NCBI GenBank assembly: GCA_947487895.1
Contig: CANKYF010000002.1
Span: 480,500-544,499 of the forward strand
DNA: 64,000 nucleotides
Direction of reading: 5' to 3'
Origin: an uncultured Flavobacteriaceae bacterium
GTDB taxonomy: Bacteria; Bacteroidota; Bacteroidia; Flavobacteriales; Flavobacteriaceae
Shown: positions 16,424 to 25,092 of the stretch, one piece after another
Numbering within the stretch: position 1 is the stretch's first letter
Layout: every line of letters begins with the position of its first letter
Translations under genes and position numbers: made by a program
The notes under the pieces: generated by a model
Seen by the model: the letters and a program-made list of their open reading frames with translations, nothing else
Database searches by the model: none
What the model was told of the DNA's origin: nothing

Positions 16424-17329
16424 ATGGAAGCTCTTATTACTGTAGTTGGTTTTTTGGGATCAGGCAAAACAACACTATTAAAATATTTAACGACTCATTT
16501 TATAGATAAAGGCTGGAATCCTTTTGTAATTCTAAATGATTATGAAAATGCTTATATAGATGCGCAACAATTTACAAAACAAGTAGAATTGCAATCTATT
16601 AAAGCCTTAAGCGGAAGTTGTATATGCTGTAGCGGTATTGTTGAGCTAAGAAACATAGTTAACAGAATTCCTGAAAGGCCAAACGGGGTTACTCTAATTG
16701 AAGCCAATGGTACTTCAGATGCTTGCTCTCTAATGGAATTTCTGGGTGTTGGAATTAATGAGCGGTTCCTCCCTCCTATTCAAATATCCGTTGTTGACGT
16801 AAAAAATTGGCAAAAACGTGATGAGCATAATGACCTTGAGGCAAATCAGATTCAAGTATCTTCTCTTCTGGTGTTAACACATCTTGAAAATATAACATCC
16901 AATAGATACAGTGAGGTCTTAATTGAGTTAAAAAATTTTAACCCAATGGCAAAAATTGTAACTATAGATAATTTGGATGTTACACTTCTTCCAGAACTTT
17001 TGCCTACAAATAATACAGCTAAAAAACTTGATCACTTAAAAGCTCATTGGGCTTCTTGTTCTGTCGATTTACCTAATCTGCCAAATACAAATTGCATTCA
17101 TATTATTTGCAATACTTTACCAAAAAGTATACTTCGCGTTAAAGGTTGCACCAAAATTGGACAAGATGAAAAATACACTTATTTTGAACGTAAACCTGAT
17201 GGCGAAATACATATAAGACCATTCAATGGTATTCCAGTAACTGGAGCAAAACTTCTATGTATAGGAGTAAAGAGCGAACCATCTATACTTGAAAATGCAA
17301 TTAGAAAAAGTTTAACTAATATTAAATGA
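16424..17329 (+). CDS. Second COG0523-type GTPase with degenerate specificity motif
   Basis: A 301-residue G3E-type protein with Walker A GFLGSGKTT (9-17) and a CxCC motif in GSCICCS (Cys66, Cys68, Cys69). The usual NKxD guanine-specificity motif is replaced by THLE (152-155), and the motif LIEANGTSDA departs from the usual E-T/S-T/S-G. It also lacks the long acidic insert of the first GTPase and is about 100 residues shorter. It may have altered nucleotide preference or act as a partner subunit. Last gene of the operon, overlapping the convergent GNAT gene by 8 bases. Confidence 0.8.
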   Translation: MEALITVVGFLGSGKTTLLKYLTTHFIDKGWNPFVILNDYENAYIDAQQFTKQVELQSIKALSGSCICCSGIVELRNIVNRIPERPNGVTLIEANGTSDACSLMEFLGVGINERFLPPIQISVVDVKNWQKRDEHNDLEANQIQVSSLLVLTHLENITSNRYSEVLIELKNFNPMAKIVTIDNLDVTLLPELLPTNNTAKKLDHLKAHWASCSVDLPNLPNTNCIHIICNTLPKSILRVKGCTKIGQDEKYTYFERKPDGEIHIRPFNGIPVTGAKLLCIGVKSEPSILENAIRKSLTNIK

Positions 17330-17813
17330 GCTTAATCATCTCAAAATCATCCATCACAAAACCATTACCAATATCGGTAACAACAGAACCATTATTCTTA
17401 AATCCCAGTTTTTTATAAGCAGCTATAGCATTTTCGTTATGAATGTTCACAGTAAGTCTTACTTTTTCTAAATTATATGTTTTAGCTTTTTGATTGATGA
17501 AGTTCATTGCTGATTTACCAATCTTTTTTCCTCTTTGAGAACTCAACACATAAATTTTACTTAAAAACAATGCTTTTGTTTCTTTTTTGAAAGATATATA
17601 ACCAACTGGCTCAGTATGAAAATAAAGTATGTAATATTCAAAACCGTCAATAGCTTGCAGCTCTATAGCATGTTTGGTTTGAAATTTATTTAACATGTAG
17701 TCTACTTGGGCCTTACCTATTATTGGAATATAATGTGATCTCCAAATAGTATCTGCTAAAGTTTCAATAATATCAAAGCTTTCAACAGAATTAGCAGGAA
17801 TAATTGTAATCAT
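17322..17813 (-). CDS. GNAT-family N-acetyltransferase
   Basis: A 163-residue acetyl-CoA-dependent acyltransferase. The acetyl-CoA loop is visible as LSSQRGKKIGKSAMNF, after the beta-4 strand KIYV, and the C-terminal half has the NENAIAAYKKLGFKNNG segment typical of the fold. Substrate unknown. Its end overlaps the zinc operon end by 8 bases, and it lies downstream of the hemolysin III-like gene on the same strand, with a 4-base gap. Confidence 0.85.
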   Translation of the reverse strand: MITIIPANSVESFDIIETLADTIWRSHYIPIIGKAQVDYMLNKFQTKHAIELQAIDGFEYYILYFHTEPVGYISFKKETKALFLSKIYVLSSQRGKKIGKSAMNFINQKAKTYNLEKVRLTVNIHNENAIAAYKKLGFKNNGSVVTDIGNGFVMDDFEMIKLI

Positions 17814-17817
17814 TTTA

Positions 17818-18444
17818 CTAAATTATATAAAAGAAGATCATTAAAAAATGACAGATAGCTCCTGCTAAAACAAATAGATGCCAAATTACATGATTATAAG
17901 GTATTTTTTCTATAGCATAAAAAATAATTCCCCCAGTATAAGCTATACCTCCAGCAAATAGTAATAATACAGCATTATCATCTACTAGTTTAGAAAAATT
18001 ACTAAAATCTAAAACAATTAACCACCCCATAACGACATAAAGCAATGTTGAAAAAATGCTAAATCGTCCTGTAAAAAACAACTTTAATATTACACCAAAA
18101 GCGGCAATACCCCATACTGTCCAAAAAAGAGGCCAACCTAAACTATTTATTAATGTAATGAGTAAAACAGGTGTGTAAGTTCCAGCAATTAGTAAGTAGA
18201 TACTAATATGATCTATGATTCTAAAAGAATGCTTCTTCTTTTTGTCTTTTATAGTATGATATAATGTTGAAGCTGTAAACAATACAATTATTGAAACACC
18301 ATAGATTATAACACTAAACAAACTCCAATTGGTCTTTTTAGTATCAAAAAGTATTAATAAAATAAGGGCAACTACACCTAAAAGAGCACCAATTCCATGA
18401 GAAACAGCATTGAGAGTTTCTTCAAAAGAAGTTTGTTTACGCAT
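17818..18444 (-). CDS. Hemolysin III / PAQR-family membrane protein
   Basis: A 208-residue protein with seven predicted membrane helices. It shows the family's conserved features: the N-terminal NAVSHGIGALLG, LYHTIKD after the third helix, RIIDHISIYLLIAGTYTP, and the C-terminal HVIWHLFVLAGAICHF, whose histidines would bind a metal in PAQR proteins. Bacterial members (YqfA/TrhA) affect membrane homeostasis; hemolysis is not a safe inference. The stop-to-start gap from DUF4294 is 4 bases, so they form one unit with the GNAT gene. Confidence 0.88.
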   Translation of the reverse strand: MRKQTSFEETLNAVSHGIGALLGVVALILLILFDTKKTNWSLFSVIIYGVSIIVLFTASTLYHTIKDKKKKHSFRIIDHISIYLLIAGTYTPVLLITLINSLGWPLFWTVWGIAAFGVILKLFFTGRFSIFSTLLYVVMGWLIVLDFSNFSKLVDDNAVLLLFAGGIAYTGGIIFYAIEKIPYNHVIWHLFVLAGAICHFLMIFFYII

Positions 18445-18448
18445 TAAA

Positions 18449-19132
18449 CTACTCTTTTACTTCTTCTTGATTTTTCCACTTGTCTATAAGATCATAAAAA
18501 TCAAACTCAATTGCAGGTTTTTGAAGTTCCAATCTTCCTCTTTGAAAATTACGCAGTAAAATATCTTCAATTATATAATCTTCTTTAACATTTACGGGGT
18601 CGTATTCGCGTTTTAAAGAAATATCAAACATACTAGCAGTAGTATTATACCAGAAGGCACGCCAACCATTACGTAATTCTTTAACCAGCTCAAAAGCAGT
18701 AGTTCCTGTTTGCCTGTGAATTAGCTTAACTAGTATTTGTCCCTCTGTACGTGTCATTTTCTTTAATTCATCAGAAAACTCGCCTTCAATATATTTTTGT
18801 ACACGTTTGGTATATTTCTTTCTATCTCTTTTTCTTTTTAGTTGCGCCAAGCGTTTGTTCATAGAATCTAATCGCTCTGCAGCTAATTTGGCATAAGGAT
18901 ACACTTTAAGGGTTTTCCTTCTCAAAATTAAGTATCTAATACGTTCTTCTTTATTTTCAAACTTTAATCTGGGAAGTAGTTTAACTTCATCTAAATTAAT
19001 ACTTGTTCTTGGTATAGAATCACCTTCAATAATCAAGTACTCCACTGTAGATGTAGAGTCTTGCTCCTTCTCATCGACTTGAGCAATTAACAGAATTGGA
19101 CAGAAAAAAAATAAATACTTTAAAAAGTTCAT
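18449..19132 (-). CDS. DUF4294 exported protein
   Basis: A 227-residue protein with a signal peptide (MNFLKYLFFFCPILLIAQ). The mature part is rich in Arg/Lys helices (LAQLKRKRDRKKYTKRVQKY) followed by a conserved block containing TEGQILVKLIHRQTG and LRNGWRAFWYNTTA, which is the DUF4294 signature. The family is restricted to Bacteroidota and has no assigned function; a periplasmic location is inferred. It is the first gene of a three-gene minus-strand unit with a -7 box about 25 bases upstream. Confidence 0.8.
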   Translation of the reverse strand: MNFLKYLFFFCPILLIAQVDEKEQDSTSTVEYLIIEGDSIPRTSINLDEVKLLPRLKFENKEERIRYLILRRKTLKVYPYAKLAAERLDSMNKRLAQLKRKRDRKKYTKRVQKYIEGEFSDELKKMTRTEGQILVKLIHRQTGTTAFELVKELRNGWRAFWYNTTASMFDISLKREYDPVNVKEDYIIEDILLRNFQRGRLELQKPAIEFDFYDLIDKWKNQEEVKE

Positions 19133-19156
19133 CTATAAAATGAGGCATTTATAATT

Positions 19157-19164
19157 CAAATTTA
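19157..19164 (-). promoter_or_regulatory. -7 box of the DUF4294 unit
   Basis: On the minus strand TAAATTTG matches TAnnTTTG, 24 bases upstream of the start codon. Confidence 0.4.
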
Positions 19165-19264
19165 ACAATTTAGCTTAATTAAACGTTTTTTTGAGTTGTT
19201 ATTTTCAATTATTACGTTCTAGCATTCTATTTATATTCTTATTTTAGTGCAAAACTTATTATTT

Positions 19265-20353
19265 ATGGCTAAGAAGAGTATTCTTAATAAAAAATCTATA
19301 GAATTTTTAGAAAACTATTTAAACAACGCCGCTCCTACGGGTTATGAGTGGGACGGACAAAAATTATGGATGGACTATCTTAAACCTTATGTTGACGAGT
19401 TCATTACTGATACCTATGGTACTGCTGTAGGTGTTATAAACCCTAAAGCAAAGTACAAAGTTGTTATTGAAGGACATGCCGATGAAATTTCTTGGTATGT
19501 TAATTATATTAGTGATAACGGACTTATATATGTTATTAGAAATGGTGGGAGCGATCATCAAATTGCGCCTAGTAAAATAGTAAATATTCATACTAAAAAA
19601 GGCATCGTAAAAGGCGTTTTTGGTTGGCCAGCTATTCATACTAGAAATAGAGCTAAAGAAGAACCTCCTAAACCAGATAACATTTTTATAGATTGTGGTT
19701 GCAAAAACAAAGAAGAAGTTGAAAAACTTGGAGTTCATGTTGGCTGTGTTATTACCTACCCAGATGAATTTCATATTTTAAATGAAGACAAATTTGTTTG
19801 TAGAGCTATTGACAATAGAATGGGGGGTTTTATGATTGCTGAAGTAGCAAGGCTTCTTAAAGAAAATAAAAAAGAATTACCTTTTGGTTTATATATTACT
19901 AATGCTGTTCAAGAAGAAATAGGATTACGTGGTGCAGAAATGATTACGCAAACCATTAAGCCAAATGTGGCTATTGTGACCGATGTAACTCATGATACTA
20001 CTACGCCAATGATTGAAAAGAAAAAAGAAGGTCATTTAGAAATTGGTAAAGGACCTGTTGTGGCATATGCTCCCGCAGTACAACAAAAACTACGAGATTT
20101 AATAATAGATACAGCCGAAGACAAAGACATCCCTTTTCAACGCTCTGCATTGTCTAGAGCAACAGGAACAGATACAGATGCTTTTGCTTATAGTAATGGT
20201 GGTGTAGCTTCTGCTTTAATTTCATTACCTCTTCGATATATGCATACAACAGTAGAAATGGTACATAAAGAGGATGTTGAAAATGTTATTAAGTTGATTT
20301 ATGAATCGTTACTAAATATTAAAGACGGAGATACATTTAGCTATTTTGAATAA
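19265..20353 (+). CDS. M42-family metallopeptidase
   Basis: A cytoplasmic dimetal aminopeptidase/endoglucanase-like hydrolase. The ATG at 19265 is preferred over the GTG six codons upstream because it begins the conserved N-terminus with the NAAPTGYE motif. Counting from it, metal ligands and catalytic residues are His71 and Asp73 in EGHADEISWYV, Asp183 in AIDNRMGG and Glu217/218 in VQEEIGLRGAE, with TDVTHD and a C-terminal MHTTVEMVHKED also present. About 362 residues is the normal length. Likely peptide recycling. Confidence 0.88.
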   Translation: MAKKSILNKKSIEFLENYLNNAAPTGYEWDGQKLWMDYLKPYVDEFITDTYGTAVGVINPKAKYKVVIEGHADEISWYVNYISDNGLIYVIRNGGSDHQIAPSKIVNIHTKKGIVKGVFGWPAIHTRNRAKEEPPKPDNIFIDCGCKNKEEVEKLGVHVGCVITYPDEFHILNEDKFVCRAIDNRMGGFMIAEVARLLKENKKELPFGLYITNAVQEEIGLRGAEMITQTIKPNVAIVTDVTHDTTTPMIEKKKEGHLEIGKGPVVAYAPAVQQKLRDLIIDTAEDKDIPFQRSALSRATGTDTDAFAYSNGGVASALISLPLRYMHTTVEMVHKEDVENVIKLIYESLLNIKDGDTFSYFE

Positions 20354-20390
20354 ACCAAATTCATAGAATTATAATTCTGAACGAAGTAAG

Positions 20391-20440
20391 AACGAAATGA
20401 AGAATCTCTTGAAGTTATCCAAAAGATTCTTCACTTCGTT
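20391..20440. repeat. Long hairpin of the dispersed gaagaatct repeat family
   Basis: AACGAAATGAAGAATCTC (20391-20408) pairs with AAGATTCTTCACTTCGTT (20423-20440) at 16 of 18 positions around a short loop. Fragments of the same repeat (tcattctgaa...gaagaatctc) occur at 41440 and elsewhere. It may also act as a terminator after the M42 gene. Confidence 0.6.
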
Positions 20441-20471
20441 TAAAATAATATGTTAATACTTCTTTTTAAGG

Positions 20472-21026
20472 ATGGATGAATTAATAGATATTGTAGACAA
20501 AAAAGGAAATCCAACTGGAAAAACAGAGTTAAAATCTGTAATCCATAGAAAGGGTTATTTCCATCATACAGCACATATATGGTTTTACACAAAAAAAGGT
20601 GAGATTCTGTTATCACAACGTTCTGCTCAAAAAGTAATTTGTCCATTAATGTGGGATGTGTCTGTTGCTGGACATATTGATGCTGGTGAAACTATTAAGC
20701 AAGCAGCTATAAGAGAAATAAAGGAAGAAATAAGCGTCATTGTTTTAGAAAAAGACTTGAAAAGCATTGGTGTTTTTGAGTGTTTTCAAAGTTATGATAA
20801 TGGTATTCAGGATAATGAATTTCATAATACATTCATTACAGAATTAAAAGTACCTCTAGCTGGTCTAATACCGCAAGAGGGTGAAGTTGATGCTTTAAAA
20901 TTGGTGTCTTTAAATGAATTTCAAAACCTAATCGATACAATTCACAATAATAACAATCACTTTGTGCCCTCCAACAAAAACTATTATCAATTGGTATTAG
21001 ATAAAATACAAGAAACACTAAATTAA
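20472..21026 (+). CDS. NUDIX hydrolase, IDI/YfcD-like
   Basis: A 184-residue NUDIX-fold enzyme. The Nudix box spans 67-89 (GHIDAGE...REIKEE), with Gly67, Glu73, Arg81, Glu82, Glu85 and Glu86 in place; the Gly that usually follows EE is Ser. The N-terminal DIVDKKGNPTGKTELKSVIHRKGYFHHTAHIW resembles the isopentenyl-diphosphate isomerase/YfcD branch. The substrate is probably a nucleoside diphosphate derivative; not certain. An AAGG ribosome-site-like stretch precedes the ATG. It overlaps the PrsW gene by one base. Confidence 0.85.
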   Translation: MDELIDIVDKKGNPTGKTELKSVIHRKGYFHHTAHIWFYTKKGEILLSQRSAQKVICPLMWDVSVAGHIDAGETIKQAAIREIKEEISVIVLEKDLKSIGVFECFQSYDNGIQDNEFHNTFITELKVPLAGLIPQEGEVDALKLVSLNEFQNLIDTIHNNNNHFVPSNKNYYQLVLDKIQETLN

Positions 21027-21700
21027 TGAATTTGCTCTTACTCGCCGTAGCTCCTGTTTTTATAATAATTCTTTACATCTATTATAAAGATAAGTATGAA
21101 AAAGAGCCTAAAAAACTACTCTTTTTCAATTTTTTATTAGGGGCCATAGTGAGTATTATAATCACCACAATATTATATTATGTATTCGATATTGTACTTC
21201 CCTTACCAAATGAAACCAGTGTTTTTCAGCAGTTTATTAAGGCCTTTTTTGTAGTAGGGCTAACAGAAGAATTCAGTAAATATATAATAGTAAGGTACTA
21301 TGCCCAACCAAATTCAGAATTTAATGAACATTTTGATGGTATTGTATATGCCGTAATGGTTTCAATGGGGTTTGCTGCTACGGAAAATATTTTCTATGTA
21401 TTAGAGGGTGGTTATAAAACCGCATTATTACGTGCTTTTACGGCTGTTCCTGCTCATGCAACTTTTGGTATACTAATGGGATATTACATGGGAAAAGCTA
21501 AATTTTCTAAAAATAAAATATTTTTAAATTTAGTAGGCTTGCTGATGGCAGTCATTTTTCATGGTGCGTATGACTTTTTCCTATTTATAAATTTTATTCC
21601 AGGTATTTGGTTAGGTGCCTTCGTTTCTCTTATTATAGGCATAGTACTTTCAACAAAAGCTATCAAAAAACATCAAGAACGCTCTAAATTTAAGTCTTAA
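21026..21700 (+). CDS. prsW: PrsW-family intramembrane metalloprotease
   Basis: A 224-residue membrane protein with about eight helices. Conserved active-site motifs of the PrsW/CPBP class are visible: EE (81-82) in GLTEEFSK, ATEN (118-121), His144 in VPAHATFG and His179 in IFHGAYDF. In Bacillus, PrsW cleaves an anti-sigma factor; in Bacteroidota the substrate is unknown. Start is coupled to the NUDIX stop. Confidence 0.85.
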   Translation: MNLLLLAVAPVFIIILYIYYKDKYEKEPKKLLFFNFLLGAIVSIIITTILYYVFDIVLPLPNETSVFQQFIKAFFVVGLTEEFSKYIIVRYYAQPNSEFNEHFDGIVYAVMVSMGFAATENIFYVLEGGYKTALLRAFTAVPAHATFGILMGYYMGKAKFSKNKIFLNLVGLLMAVIFHGAYDFFLFINFIPGIWLGAFVSLIIGIVLSTKAIKKHQERSKFKS

Positions 21701-22117
21701 AAGATGTTTTCCCTTTAAAGTAATAGAAATAGATTACGCGTTTTTCTATATTAAAAACCTGTAAAGAATCAATTCAATTTATCATAAAAGCCATTTAAAA
21801 CTAATACCCCCTCTACTTTACCATTTATTGAATTTGTTTTTGAACATGGGCTTTCAGCCCTATTCACTTAGCTACTCACTTCGTAAGAATAATTACTTGA
21901 CTGAAATACTTTAAAAAAAATTCACAAATTAACTATAATAACAGGTTCTGTAACTTTAAAATAATACTTGACAAACCTAAAAACATTAAGACTTTTAAAC
22001 TAGAACTAAGTTAAACTAATGTATTACACCAACAAGTCTAAAATATCTAATAAAACTATATTAAATATAATTAGGTAATACTAAACATGTGTTATAGATG
22101 AAGTAACTTTGTTTTAA

Positions 22118-22259
22118 ATTACTAGACGAAAGTATATTTAAACACTTTATATTTAAGAAAGGAAAATTATAGATATTTTAAAACGGAAATACATTTATTT
22201 TTATTCTTTACAAAATATAATAAAAGTAAAAAGGAGGCTCCCTAACTTGCCTCCTTTTT
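22118..22259 (+). ncRNA. Candidate small RNA
   Basis: TAACTTTG at 22104-22111 matches the TAnnTTTG -7 box. About 110 bases after the predicted start comes a strong terminator, the perfect 11-bp stem AAAAAGGAGGC / GCCTCCTTTTT at 22228-22259. The roughly 140-base interval contains no ATG. The terminator is more than 500 bases from the prsW stop, so it needs another source transcript. No -33 TTG is obvious, so support is partial. Confidence 0.35.
22228..22259. terminator. Strong hairpin terminator
   Basis: Perfect 11-bp stem (22228-22238 with 22249-22259) with A and T runs at the ends, functional on both strands. On the minus strand it could not serve the regulator gene, which ends upstream at 22560, unless as a late terminator about 300 bases downstream. 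Confidence 0.8.
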
Positions 22260-22559
22260 GTGTTTTCTACCAACCAAAAAAATAAATAACGAACATTATC
22301 TATTCAGTTAGAAATTAACCTGCTGTTTGTCATAAACAAAAATTTAAAAAACAATATGTCTATTAAAAATTCATCCAACCAAAAAAACAAAGTCGCAGGT
22401 TTTTGAGAGATTTAACTGTTGATTAATAGCATTACAAATATGCTAAAAGATGTGGGAAAACCGAAGAAAAATCACTACGCATTTAGTACGCACTTGTGTA
22501 TTTTGTTAACTTTTAAGTGATATTTTGTTAAACAAGACTTAAAAACAGAAACTTAATTA

Positions 22560-24176
22560 CTATTCAATAAAAATGTCTCGTAAAAAATCAACTAAGGTAG
22601 TTTCTTGCTTATTGTAGTTGATTTTTTTGGTAATTCTGTAACGCTTACTTTCAATGGCTCTTATAGAAGTATTTAAAAACAAGGCTATTTCCTTGTTTTT
22701 AAAACCTATATAAATATAATAACAAATTATGATTTCTGAGTCATTTAATTTCGGAAAAAGTTCTTTTAATTTATTGAAGAAATTTATATTAAAGTCATTT
22801 ACTAGTTCAAAATGATTATTACTTTCATCTAAAATAGTAGAAGACCCCAAGTGTAAATTCTTATAAAACTCTTTTATCATCTCCTTTTGGGTATCTACAT
22901 CATTTACCGAAGAAATGACTTTAACCTTACTTTTCATTCCACTTATATAGTCTTCTAAGCCTTGAACTTTAACGGTAAGTTTTTCATGATTGGTTTTTAA
23001 ATGAATTAAGCTTTTGTTTTGAGAATTTAGTGCTTCGAGTTTAATTTTTTGTTTTCTGTAAAAAACAAAATAAACAGCACTTAATATAAAAAGAGTTCCA
23101 AGAAGAAATAAACCAAAGTATTCAAAATAATTTTTTTGCTTTTTTGTTTCCTCTAACTCTAACTCAGCTTCAAGTAAATTTCCATTGATTTGATAACCAG
23201 AATCTAATACGTTATCAAACATCTTCTCTTGATACAATTTTAAAGAATCTAAATATGCTTTTGATATATCTAACTTTCCTATTTTATTATATAAATCTGA
23301 ACACAAGGAATAATAGTCTTTTTTAATACTATTCCCCATATAATGCTGCTTTTTATAAGCTAATTCTTTATAATAAAATGCTGAGTCTATATTCTTTTCT
23401 TGAAAATGTGTATTTGCCATATTGACCATAATATCCACATCAAAAACGTGATAATTATAAGAAGAGATTGTTTTATCTCCTTTTAATGTTTTAAACTCAT
23501 GATAATACTTAAAAGCTTCTTTAAAATCTTTCAAAGAAACATTATTATTAATCAATATATAAAGAGCATATAAATGATAATATTTATATTCTGTAATCGC
23601 TCTATAAGAGTCTAATTTCTTTTTAATTAATAAATTACATTCTTCGTATTTTTCATCTGAATACTTTTTATAAATACGCGTTATTTCAACTTCAGGAACA
23701 CCATATTCGTAATCTGATAATTCATAATAATATTTTGCTTTATCTAAATAAGCATTTGCTATTGAATCTTTTTTTATAGAATTTAAAACTGAAAACAAAT
23801 AAATACATGCATCAGCTGCTGCCAAATAGTTCTTTTCTTTTTCAGCATATTTTAATGATAAAATGTAGTATTGAGATACTTTAGAGTGCTCATTTAAATC
23901 ATCATGAATTAAGGCCAAAACCGCGTAATATTTAGACAGGTTCCCTTTTAAATTATATTCAATAGGCTCTGGTATGGAATCTAAAAATTGCTTTGCTTTA
24001 AAAGCATTTTCTCCAAAATAAATATCAGCAGAATCAACAAATCGCGAAAAATCGTTTTGACAATATCCAGATGACAAAATTAAGGTAAAAGCCAACACAA
24101 GTAACTTCACTATATAATTGTTTTTGAGAGATTTAAACAAAGTAATTTTTAATTTAAAGTGAAAATATACAATCAT
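22560..24176 (-). CDS. TPR-containing transmembrane LuxR-type regulator
   Basis: A 538-residue protein: hydrophobic signal/anchor (about 22-38), a periplasmic stretch of TPR-like helix pairs (about 45-340), one membrane helix (about 353-372), a coiled coil (about 375-415) and a C-terminal LuxR-type helix-turn-helix (about 477-525) with LNDSEIIICYYIYIGFKNKEIALFLNTS and the recognition helix RAIESKRYRI. This is the common Bacteroidota one-component architecture that senses outside the membrane and binds DNA inside. Targets unknown. The start is uncertain; the ATG used leaves an unusual 20-residue lead before the signal. Confidence 0.85.
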   Translation of the reverse strand: MIVYFHFKLKITLFKSLKNNYIVKLLVLAFTLILSSGYCQNDFSRFVDSADIYFGENAFKAKQFLDSIPEPIEYNLKGNLSKYYAVLALIHDDLNEHSKVSQYYILSLKYAEKEKNYLAAADACIYLFSVLNSIKKDSIANAYLDKAKYYYELSDYEYGVPEVEITRIYKKYSDEKYEECNLLIKKKLDSYRAITEYKYYHLYALYILINNNVSLKDFKEAFKYYHEFKTLKGDKTISSYNYHVFDVDIMVNMANTHFQEKNIDSAFYYKELAYKKQHYMGNSIKKDYYSLCSDLYNKIGKLDISKAYLDSLKLYQEKMFDNVLDSGYQINGNLLEAELELEETKKQKNYFEYFGLFLLGTLFILSAVYFVFYRKQKIKLEALNSQNKSLIHLKTNHEKLTVKVQGLEDYISGMKSKVKVISSVNDVDTQKEMIKEFYKNLHLGSSTILDESNNHFELVNDFNINFFNKLKELFPKLNDSEIIICYYIYIGFKNKEIALFLNTSIRAIESKRYRITKKINYNKQETTLVDFLRDIFIE

Positions 24177-24354
24177 TTTGTAGGTCTAAAAGTACAAGAA
24201 ATTGTTGTTCCACAAAAAAAAACTAGAACTAATACTTAAAATATAATTCTAAAAGTAATTTTAGTGATGTTATAGACATTTGAATATTCTATTTAAAATT
24301 AAATCACTTCCAAAAAAGACAATTTCTAATACTGTCATTTTAAAACATATGTAC

Positions 24355-24386
24355 AAAAAAAGCGCTTCCAATAGGAAGCGCTTTTC
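24355..24386. terminator. Hairpin terminator of the YceI gene
   Basis: AGCGCTTCC (24361-24369) pairs perfectly with GGAAGCGCT (24374-24382) around the loop AATA, flanked by A6 and T4. Read on the minus strand it follows the YceI stop by about 30 bases. Confidence 0.85.
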
Positions 24387-24411
24387 TAAAACTTAATATT
24401 ATAAGAAACTA

Positions 24412-24990
24412 TTAAAATTCTAATTCTGTAGCTAAATCAAATTCATTATCAATAGCCTTATCTTTTAAATTGTCAAAAAAGCTAGCTGAACCATACTTTA
24501 TGTCATATTTAGTTCTATCGATCTTTAAAGAGGTAGTAGCCTTGTTTTTATTGATTGCAATAGAAAATACTACAGGGTGTGTCTTACCCTTAATCGTTAG
24601 GTCTCCTGTAACATTATAACTTCCTTTTTTTTCTGAATCTACCTTTGTGAATACTAAAGAAGCAGTTGGATGTGAAGCCACTCCAAAAAAGTCATCAGAT
24701 TTTAAGTGTCCATCTAACTTTCCTTTCCACTCACCTTCCAAATCTGTTGAGCCAATGGTTGTCATATCTATTACAAACTCTCCTCCTACTAGTTTTCCAT
24801 CATCAAATTTCAAAAAACCAGATTTTAGATCAACTGTTCCTTCATGAGAGCCAGTTACTTTATAACCTTTCCAAGTTACTTTACTTTTATCAACTTTAAT
24901 TTCTTTTTTACCACCGTGAATTGTTGTAAATGATAATGTTAAAAAGGCTAAAACAGCCATTAATGCAGAAGATTTAATTATTTTTTTCAT
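24412..24990 (-). CDS. YceI-family periplasmic lipid-binding protein
   Basis: A 192-residue secreted protein with a signal peptide (MKKIIKSSALMAVLAFLTLS). The lipocalin-like YceI domain is seen in the opening VDKSKVTWKGYKVTGSHEG, the DDFFGVASHPTASLVFT segment and VTGDLTIKGKTHPVVF. YceI proteins bind isoprenoid chains in a tubular barrel and are linked to stress tolerance. Monocistronic with its own terminator. A Crp/Fnr regulator lies next upstream on the same strand, about 100 bases away. Confidence 0.9.
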   Translation of the reverse strand: MKKIIKSSALMAVLAFLTLSFTTIHGGKKEIKVDKSKVTWKGYKVTGSHEGTVDLKSGFLKFDDGKLVGGEFVIDMTTIGSTDLEGEWKGKLDGHLKSDDFFGVASHPTASLVFTKVDSEKKGSYNVTGDLTIKGKTHPVVFSIAINKNKATTSLKIDRTKYDIKYGSASFFDNLKDKAIDNEFDLATELEF

Positions 24991-25092
24991 GATTTATTTT
25001 TTAAATTAATTAACTATACAAATATCTAGAAGTAAAATTAAGTTTTAAATAAAGTAGTTTATAAAATAATGTTAAACTAGATTAATATTTAA

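Larger units (their letters stand above)
21701..22559. other. 859-base gene-free AT-rich region
   Basis: No supported protein-coding frame is seen on either strand. It holds a 13-base GC-rich mini-hairpin (GGGCT-ttc-AGCCC, 21848-21860), a candidate promoter box at 22104, and a strong terminator at 22228-22259, which together suggest a small RNA. The segment 22260-22559 upstream of the minus-strand regulator's end shows nothing beyond AT-rich sequence. Confidence 0.6.

Noticed and set aside
17818..18444. True hemolysin function
   Set aside because: The protein is a PAQR-type seven-helix family member; hemolysis is a historical label without support here.
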